A stretch of 64,000 bases of DNA, taken from contig CALXQW010000004.1 in NCBI GenBank assembly GCA_944390805.1, positions 1 through 64,000 on the forward strand. Reading direction: 5' to 3'. The notes beneath the pieces are model-generated. The model searched no databases. It saw only the letters and a program-made list of their open reading frames with translations, and was not told where the DNA came from. Below, one piece after another: positions 58,697 through 64,000 of this stretch (its first letter is position 1; every line of letters starts with the position of its first letter). A program made the position numbers and the translations under genes. This DNA is from an uncultured Opitutales bacterium. Its GTDB lineage: Bacteria > Verrucomicrobiota > Verrucomicrobiia > Opitutales > Intestinicryptomonadaceae.

Positions 58697-60235
58697 TTAT
58701 TCCCACTCTATGGTGGACGGCGGCTTGGAGGATATATCCAAACACACTCTGTTTATGCCTTTAACCTCGTTTATTATACGGTTGGAAATCTTTGCGAGAA
58801 GCTCGTGCGGTATGTGCGCCCAGTCGGCCGTCATAGCGTCTGTGCTTTCAACAATTCTAAGCGCTACAGCATTGTCGTAAGTGCGCTCGTCTCCCATAAC
58901 TCCAACTGTCTTTACAGGCAGGAATACCGCAAAAGACTGCCATACCTTCTCGTAGTATCCACTCGAGCGCATCTCCTGCATGAGAATATCGTCTGCCTCG
59001 CGCAAGACATCAAGATACGCCTTCTTTATCTCGCCAACAACGCGCACGCCCAAGCCTGGCCCGGGGAACGGATGGCGCCACAGAACCTCGTGAGAAAGCC
59101 CCAATTCCTTGCCAAGAGCGCGGACCTCGTCTTTAAACAATTCGCGCAGAGGCTCAAGCAGCTTAAGTTTCATGCGTTTTGGAAGCCCGCCAACATTGTG
59201 GTGGCTCTTTATCAGGCTGGCAGGATTACCCGCTATCGGAACACTTTCGATAACGTCCGGATAAAGCGTTCCCTGAGCGAGAAAATCAACATCTCCAATA
59301 GATTTAACCGCCTTGTCGAACACCTCAATAAAGGTCTTTCCTATTATCTTACGCTTGCGCTCTGGATCCTTGACGCCCTTTAACCTGTCGAGGAATATCC
59401 TCTCCGCGCGAACCGTGCGCATGCGCATTTTAAAGTTGTCCCTGAAAAGTTTTTCAACCTTGACGCGCTCGTCCTTGCGCAGAAGCCCATTATCTACAAA
59501 CACGCAAGTCAGCTGGTCTCCAATTGCCTTATGAATCAGCGCCGCCGCCACGGAAGAGTCAACCCCGCCGCTAAGCCCCAATATAACCTTTTTGTCTCCA
59601 ACGGTATTCCTTATATTCTCAACAGCCCTCGAGACATAGTCAGACATCTTCCAGTCTCCAGTGCAGCCGCAAATGTCGTACAGGAAATTTTTAATAATCT
59701 TTATTCCCTCTGGTGTATGAACAACCTCCGGGTGGAATTGCATTCCGTAGAAGCTCCTGCCCAAGTCCTCAATCAGCGCATAGGGAGAGTTCTCCGTTGT
59801 ACCAATAGCCTTAAAGCCTTTGGGCAGCTTGACAATTTTATCGCCGTGGGAGTTCCAAACCTTCATCGGAGACTTTATCCCCTTCAGCAGTCTTCCGGAA
59901 TCTTTAAAGGAAAGCATTCCATGGCCGTACTCGCGCTCCTTGCTTGAAACCACCTCTCCGCCAAGCAAAGATCCCATAAGCTGAAGCCCGTAACAGATCC
60001 CTAAAACGGGAACACCCAGCTCAAATATTTTCTTATCGGGCTTGGGCGCCCCTTTTGAAAGCACGCTTGCCGGCCCGCCCGAAAGTATAACTCCGCAAAC
60101 TCCCAATTTCTTAAGCTCCGACGCTTTCGTGTTGAACGGGAATATCTGCGAGTACACATTGCACTCGCGAATGCGGCGCGCTATGACTTGCGTATATTGT
60201 GAACCAAAATCCAATACAGCTATTTTCTGATTCAT
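58697..60235 (-). CDS. guaA: GMP synthase (glutamine-hydrolysing)
   Basis: 512 residues from ATG 60235; a 27-codon upstream extension was rejected because [20 protein letters not shown] is the conserved start. GATase with [11 protein letters not shown] (Cys nucleophile) and [10 protein letters not shown], then the ATP pyrophosphatase loop [15 protein letters not shown], and the C-terminal dimerisation end [18 protein letters not shown]. Converts XMP to GMP. Confidence 0.98.
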   Translation of the reverse strand: MNQKIAVLDFGSQYTQVIARRIRECNVYSQIFPFNTKASELKKLGVCGVILSGGPASVLSKGAPKPDKKIFELGVPVLGICYGLQLMGSLLGGEVVSSKEREYGHGMLSFKDSGRLLKGIKSPMKVWNSHGDKIVKLPKGFKAIGTTENSPYALIEDLGRSFYGMQFHPEVVHTPEGIKIIKNFLYDICGCTGDWKMSDYVSRAVENIRNTVGDKKVILGLSGGVDSSVAAALIHKAIGDQLTCVFVDNGLLRKDERVKVEKLFRDNFKMRMRTVRAERIFLDRLKGVKDPERKRKIIGKTFIEVFDKAVKSIGDVDFLAQGTLYPDVIESVPIAGNPASLIKSHHNVGGLPKRMKLKLLEPLRELFKDEVRALGKELGLSHEVLWRHPFPGPGLGVRVVGEIKKAYLDVLREADDILMQEMRSSGYYEKVWQSFAVFLPVKTVGVMGDERTYDNAVALRIVESTDAMTADWAHIPHELLAKISNRIINEVKGINRVCLDISSKPPSTIEWE

Positions 60236-60282
60236 GGCATGCAGTGTTTTAGAAGGTGAATAATGTAGGTGGTGTTGAAATT

Positions 60283-60513
60283 TTAAAATTTTAATCTGCC
60301 GTTTTTGTATCCACAATTAGGGCATGTCGCCGATTCCTCCTGATCCGACGAAACATAGACGCTGTCGCAACGCAAACAATGATATGTCTTAGAATTTGTC
60401 ATCGCCTCATATATTTTCTTGCGCCTGCGCGAAAACACATAGGAAGCCACCGCGAAAACCGCAATCAATATTCCCGTTAGAACAGCAAAATATATGGATA
60501 ATGCAGAAACCAT
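60283..60513 (-). CDS. Small membrane protein with zinc-ribbon tail
   Basis: 76 residues. One membrane segment at about 5-28 ([21 protein letters not shown]), a short basic stretch SRRRKK, and a C-terminal CxxC...CxxC ribbon ([16 protein letters not shown]). Unknown function. It lies 47 bases upstream of guaA on the same strand and may be cotranscribed. Confidence 0.7.
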   Translation of the reverse strand: MVSALSIYFAVLTGILIAVFAVASYVFSRRRKKIYEAMTNSKTYHCLRCDSVYVSSDQEESATCPNCGYKNGRLKF

Positions 60514-60591
60514 CAGATATATTTAATTTTCCCTAAATCTTATTTCATCTGTGCGTTTTTGAGATGAAAGCTTTTTGGGAAAAAGCAAAAC

Positions 60592-60664
60592 GCGCAAACG
60601 GTTTTGCGCCGCCCGCGCGTCTGTCTGTTAAAAAAATGCACGCGCGCGGAAGAGACCCGCGCAC
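60592..60664 (-). terminator. Tandem terminators after rplQ
   Basis: On the minus strand the first hairpin GTGCGCGG/CCGCGCGC (60642-60664) is followed by a T run at 60630-60636; the second, GCGCAAA/TTTGCGC (60592-60609), is followed by GTTTTGCTTTTT. They end the alpha operon. Confidence 0.75.
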
Positions 60665-60674
60665 GGCTTAAAGC

Positions 60675-61226
60675 TTAGGCCTCTTTCTTGTCGGCCTCAG
60701 CAGCAGGCTGCTCTGCCGCCTCTGCGGCGGGAGCCTCAGTCTTAGCTGCCTTCTTAGCCGTCTTTTTGGCAGTCTTCTTAGCGGCCTTCTTAGCCGGAGC
60801 CTTCTTGGCAGCAGCCTTCTTAGGCTGGTCCTTATAGCCCTTGTCGTCCGCCTCTATGAGCTCTATGAGAGCCATATTTGCAGCGTCGCCCGCGCGGGGA
60901 ACAAGCTTGTATATGCGAGTATACCCGCCCTTGCGCTCGAGGAATTTCTCAACCTTTTTTACAAAGAGCTGATAAACGGCCTCGTCGTCGCGAATTCTGG
61001 CAAGAGCCATGCGGCGATAGTGAAGCTTTTCAGCTTTGTCCTCGGTGGCAGCTGCCTTCTTGGCCAAAGTTATAACTTTCTCCGCAAATGGACGAAGAGC
61101 CTTCGCCGCGCTGAGAGTTGTTTTGATTCTGTCATGACGGAAGAGTGCCGCCGCAAGGGAGGCCATCATCGACGCGCGATGCTCTTTCTTCACGCCCAAT
61201 GTGTGAGTATGTTTGCTGTGACGTAT
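60675..61226 (-). CDS. rplQ: 50S ribosomal protein bL17 with Lys/Ala-rich tail and apparent ATA start
   Basis: 183 residues if started at ATA 61226. The reading frame upstream of the nearest accepted start (TTG 61199) reads RHSKHTHTL in frame directly onto GVKKEHRASMM, the conserved L17 beginning (family MRHRK...LGR...HRxAM), and an in-frame stop (the rpoA TAA) lies 7 codons before it. No ATG, GTG or TTG is available, so AUA is the apparent initiator. The core ends near residue 130; the last 50 residues are a KKAAKKTAKKTAKK-like repeat and acidic Ala-rich tail. Gap to rpoA 21 bases; no Shine-Dalgarno. Confidence 0.9.
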   Translation of the reverse strand: MRHSKHTHTLGVKKEHRASMMASLAAALFRHDRIKTTLSAAKALRPFAEKVITLAKKAAATEDKAEKLHYRRMALARIRDDEAVYQLFVKKVEKFLERKGGYTRIYKLVPRAGDAANMALIELIEADDKGYKDQPKKAAAKKAPAKKAAKKTAKKTAKKAAKTEAPAAEAAEQPAAEADKKEA

Positions 61227-61247
61227 TTTCTGAAATATTTTTTGTTG

Positions 61248-62258
61248 TTATTGGATTGCAGGAGTGGAAGCCGAATCTATAAGACGCTCGTCTATCTTCA
61301 TGCCGAGTGAAAGCCCAAGCTGCTCGAGCTTGCTCTTTATCTCGTTCAAGGACTTCTTTCCGAAATTCCTGTATTTTAGCATCTCCTGCTCGCTCTTCAT
61401 TGCAAGCTCGCCTACGGTGGTTATGTTGGCGTTGTTCAGGCAGTTTGCCGCGCGAACGGAAAGCTCAATCTCATTTACGCTCATATTGAGCAGCTTTCTG
61501 AGCCTGTTCTGTTCCTCGCTGACCTCCTTGCCGGCCGACTCAAACTCTATCTCCTGATCGTTTATTTTGTCGAAGAGATCTATGTGGTGCTTGAGTATTA
61601 CCGCAGCGTCTTTCATGGCCTCGTCGGGAGTGATTCTGCCGTCGGTGGTTATCTCAATGGTGAGCTTGTCAAAATCCGTCATCTGGCCAACGCGCGTGGC
61701 TTCCACGCCGTACTTTACCAGCTGTATCGGACTGAAAAGCGAATCCACCGCTATAACCCCTATGGGCTGATCCTCATATTTGTTCTCCTCGGCGGGTCTC
61801 CAGCCTCTGCCTACCGAAATCTCCACTTCGGCTACAAAGTGCTTCTTGGTGTCGAGCGTGCAAATAACCTGCTCGGGATTGACAATCTGTATATCGGCGT
61901 CGGGCTGTATGTCGGCGGCTGTTACCTCGCCCTCTTTCTCGACGTCTATCATCAGGCGCTTCTTGTCTCTCGAAGCGCTCTTTATCTTGATCTTCTTGAG
62001 GTTGAGAACTATCTCAGTAACGTCCTCGACTATGCCGTCAACGCTCTGAAATTCGTGGTCAACTCCCTCTATCTTGATGGAACTGATTGCCGCACCCTCT
62101 ATCGAACTGAGAAGAACCCTGCGCAGAGCGTTGCCTATCGTGTGTCCGAATCCCGTTTCAAAAGGCTCGGCGATAAACTTAGCGTAGGTGTCCGTAGCCG
62201 TGGCCTCGTCCTTAACGAGGCGCTTCGGCAATTCAAATTTTCCAAGGCGTTTTGCCAT
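61248..62258 (-). CDS. rpoA: RNA polymerase alpha subunit
   Basis: 336 residues. N-terminal assembly domain with FETGFGHTIGNALRRVLLSS and C-terminal domain ELSVRAANCLNNANITTVGE that binds UP elements and activators. GGAG precedes the ATG by 5 bases. Part of the alpha operon, 41 bases after rpsD. Confidence 0.99.
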   Translation of the reverse strand: MAKRLGKFELPKRLVKDEATATDTYAKFIAEPFETGFGHTIGNALRRVLLSSIEGAAISSIKIEGVDHEFQSVDGIVEDVTEIVLNLKKIKIKSASRDKKRLMIDVEKEGEVTAADIQPDADIQIVNPEQVICTLDTKKHFVAEVEISVGRGWRPAEENKYEDQPIGVIAVDSLFSPIQLVKYGVEATRVGQMTDFDKLTIEITTDGRITPDEAMKDAAVILKHHIDLFDKINDQEIEFESAGKEVSEEQNRLRKLLNMSVNEIELSVRAANCLNNANITTVGELAMKSEQEMLKYRNFGKKSLNEIKSKLEQLGLSLGMKIDERLIDSASTPAIQ

Positions 62259-62299
62259 TTTTTACTCCGTTCTTTAGGGTTATGGGTTAGTTGCAACTA

Positions 62300-62908
62300 C
62301 TATCTGGAGTAGAACTCAACTATGAGCTGCTCGTTGATGGTCTTATCCATTTCGTCGCGTATCGGAGCGCGGCTTACCGTGCCCTTGAAAGAGGCGTCGT
62401 CGCGCTCGAGCCATGCCGGAACAGCGCGGGATGTGGAATCTTCCATGCAGTGCTGCGCCAACTGGCGGGAGCTGCTCTTCTCGGAAACCTCAACAACATC
62501 GCCCTCTTTGCACTCGTAGGAAGGTATATCCACCTTGTGGCCGTTTACCTTTACGTGCCCGTGCGTTACAAACTGGCGGGCCGCCTTGCGGCTGCGGGCA
62601 AATCCGAGACAATATACAACATTGTCCAAACGCATCTCCAAGAAGCGCATGAATATCTCACCCGTTACTCCGGGTATTCTCTTGGCGCGTTCAAATGTAA
62701 GACGGAACTGCTTTTCCGAAAGACCGAACATAAAACGAAGCTTCTGCTTCTCGTTCAAGCCCATGGAATAGTCCGACACGCGGCGACGCAAACGCGGACC
62801 GTGCTGACCGGGCAGATAGGGCTTGTGGCCGTTGGACTTCTTCTCCGCAAAAAGCGGCTGTCCGAAACGGCGGTTTAATCTGGTTACTGGACCTGTATAA
62901 CGGGACAT
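62300..62908 (-). CDS. rpsD: 30S ribosomal protein uS4
   Basis: 202 residues. RLNRRFGQPLF near the start, with no zinc-binding cysteines (the Cys-free type), and the S4 RNA-binding domain MRLDNVVYCLGFARSRKAA followed by HVKVNGHKVDIPSYECKEGD. AAGGAG lies 8 bases before the ATG. A primary 30S assembly protein that in many bacteria represses its own operon. Confidence 0.98.
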   Translation of the reverse strand: MSRYTGPVTRLNRRFGQPLFAEKKSNGHKPYLPGQHGPRLRRRVSDYSMGLNEKQKLRFMFGLSEKQFRLTFERAKRIPGVTGEIFMRFLEMRLDNVVYCLGFARSRKAARQFVTHGHVKVNGHKVDIPSYECKEGDVVEVSEKSSSRQLAQHCMEDSTSRAVPAWLERDDASFKGTVSRAPIRDEMDKTINEQLIVEFYSR

Positions 62909-62930
62909 CTGAAATTCTCCTTATTAAAAG

Positions 62931-63446
62931 TTAGACTCTCCTGCGTTTCGGAGGACGGCATCCGTTGTGCGGTACGGGTGTTACGTCGGCAATGGCCGTT
63001 ACAACAAACCCAAGCGCCTGAAGCGCGCGTATGGCGGAATCACGTCCCATTCCTGGCCCGCGAACCTTAACGGCAACTTCCTTCATACCGTGGCTCATCG
63101 CAACCTTGCCGGCGTCCTGCGTTACAACCTGCGCAGCATAGGCTGTGCTCTTGCGGCTGCCGCGGAAATTCATCTTGCCGGCGCTCGACCAGCTTATGAC
63201 ATTGCCCTGCTGATCCGTAAAGGAAACCTTCGTGTTATTGAAAGTAGCATTGATGTTGCATATGCCGGAATGGACATTCTTGCTGCCCTTGGCCTTCCTT
63301 ATCTTAAGTTCTCCCACGTCCTCGGAAAGAAGATCCTTTGCGGTGGGCTGAGAGGGCTTTGCAGGCTCTTCCGCCACAGTCTGCTGGGGAGTTTCGGCGG
63401 CATTCTCTGCTGCCTTAGTTTCGAGTTCTTTCTTATCTTCGCTCAT
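62931..63446 (-). CDS. rpsK: 30S ribosomal protein uS11 with acidic N-terminal extension
   Basis: 171 residues against the usual roughly 130. Residues 1-45 are an acidic Glu/Ala/Pro-rich extension ([19 protein letters not shown]); the S11 core follows with [26 protein letters not shown]-like [14 protein letters not shown] and the C terminus [12 protein letters not shown]. No Shine-Dalgarno before the ATG. Sits between rpsM and rpsD. Confidence 0.97.
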   Translation of the reverse strand: MSEDKKELETKAAENAAETPQQTVAEEPAKPSQPTAKDLLSEDVGELKIRKAKGSKNVHSGICNINATFNNTKVSFTDQQGNVISWSSAGKMNFRGSRKSTAYAAQVVTQDAGKVAMSHGMKEVAVKVRGPGMGRDSAIRALQALGFVVTAIADVTPVPHNGCRPPKRRRV

Positions 63447-63474
63447 TTTCTATTAATAAAGTTTGCGAGTATGT

Positions 63475-63852
63475 TTAGTCTTTCTTGGAAACAACGCCCA
63501 CTGTCTTACGAACACCCTTGCGCGTGCGCGCATTGGTGCGGGTACGCTGGCCGCGCACAGGCAGACCCTTCATGTGGCGCAAGCCCCTGTACGATTTCAC
63601 CGCAACCAGACGCTTCAAATTGCTTGTAACTTCCCTGCGCAAATCGCCCTCAAGCTTAAACTGCTTCTCGGCTACAAACGACATTATCTTGTTGATATGC
63701 TCGTCGGTCAGCTCCTTGGCGCGCATCTCCTCCGGAATACCAACTGCCTCGCAAATCATCTTTGCGCGGGCCGGCCCTATTCCGTAGATGTATCTGAGCG
63801 CGAACTCGACGCGCTTGTTGTCGGGAATGTCAACTCCTAATAATCTTGGCAT
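63475..63852 (-). CDS. rpsM: 30S ribosomal protein uS13
   Basis: 125 residues, normal length. [21 protein letters not shown] start, then [14 protein letters not shown]-like [13 protein letters not shown], and the basic C terminus [20 protein letters not shown]. First gene of the alpha operon. It lacks a Shine-Dalgarno. rpmJ, often just upstream, is absent. Confidence 0.98.
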   Translation of the reverse strand: MPRLLGVDIPDNKRVEFALRYIYGIGPARAKMICEAVGIPEEMRAKELTDEHINKIMSFVAEKQFKLEGDLRREVTSNLKRLVAVKSYRGLRHMKGLPVRGQRTRTNARTRKGVRKTVGVVSKKD

Positions 63853-63950
63853 ATGTTTTGTTTGTTGAAAAAAGTTGTCAGTATGATGATTTTTTTTCTT
63901 TTGAAAAGTCTTTTTTTATCAAAATTTTCAAATTCTCCGACCCCTCATTA

Positions 63951-64000
63951 TCAGGGACGAAAATTTAAATCCGGCAGAGTCAGAATCTCGGGATCGCCGT
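63951..64000 (-). CDS. Partial: C-terminus of an upstream gene, possibly methionine aminopeptidase
   Basis: Only 16 codons: GDPEILTLPDLNFRP then TGA at 63951. The GPEILT-like end recalls the last strand of MetAP, which commonly lies upstream of rpsM in this operon. The evidence is a few residues plus expected gene order. Confidence 0.35.
   Translation of the reverse strand, partial: GDPEILTLPDLNFRP

Noticed and set aside
63853-63950. rpmJ gene between the upstream gene and rpsM
   Set aside because: No L36-like frame is present in these 98 bases on the minus strand.

Overview
The window looks like a chromosomal segment of a Verrucomicrobiota bacterium, probably of the Opitutae/Opitutales and probably host-associated. 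The basis is gene content, not a tree. A very large protein and a run of pseudopilins match what I remember as the Verru_Chthon cassette; there is a Bacteroidetes-type long PurM and a split CcsB/CcsA cytochrome c assembly pair; and secreted glycosidases and esterases are scattered among housekeeping genes. No insertion sequence, integrase, phage gene or CRISPR array was seen. Most housekeeping genes are intact.

Left end (1-4.6 kb): the G+C-rich start of a GH32 fructanase-like gene broken by an in-frame TGA; a minus-strand operon of a NagB-like isomerase, a PIG-L deacetylase and a PfkB sugar kinase; and a divergent aldolase-like gene. Together these suggest catabolism of an N-acetylated sugar. 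4.6-16 kb: FKBP isomerase, acylphosphatase, an ABC exporter with a TPR partner and a TolB-like propeller, thrH, purM, ychF, then ResB and CcsA. 16.4-17 kb: rpmB and a tiny basic protein.

17-31.2 kb is the most unusual region. An ECF sigma factor and a probable anti-sigma factor precede a 1,808-residue GspK-like protein, a secreted protein of unknown function, galM, obg, and then five pseudopilin genes resembling GspG, G, H, I and J, ending with a small conserved soluble protein and a strong terminator. No assembly ATPase, inner-membrane platform, secretin or prepilin peptidase lies in the window, so the machine must be completed elsewhere or be atypical.

31.3-48.2 kb: a secreted double-hydrolase fusion, a PPi-type phosphofructokinase behind three 24-bp-spaced palindromes, aspS, a TPR/ExbB/ExbD/TonB-like envelope energising operon, an MBL hydrolase, smc, a GH43, a small secreted protein and a glyoxalase-like protein. 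48.4-53.5 kb: gyrB-gyrA. Then a tRNA-Pro(GGG), a polysaccharide cluster (clan GH-A glycosidase, GH43, CE7 esterase), guaA, and the alpha operon rpsM-rpsK-rpsD-rpoA-rplQ, in which rplQ appears to start at ATA.

All assignments were made by reading motifs by eye. Subfamily, substrate and taxonomy statements are inference.
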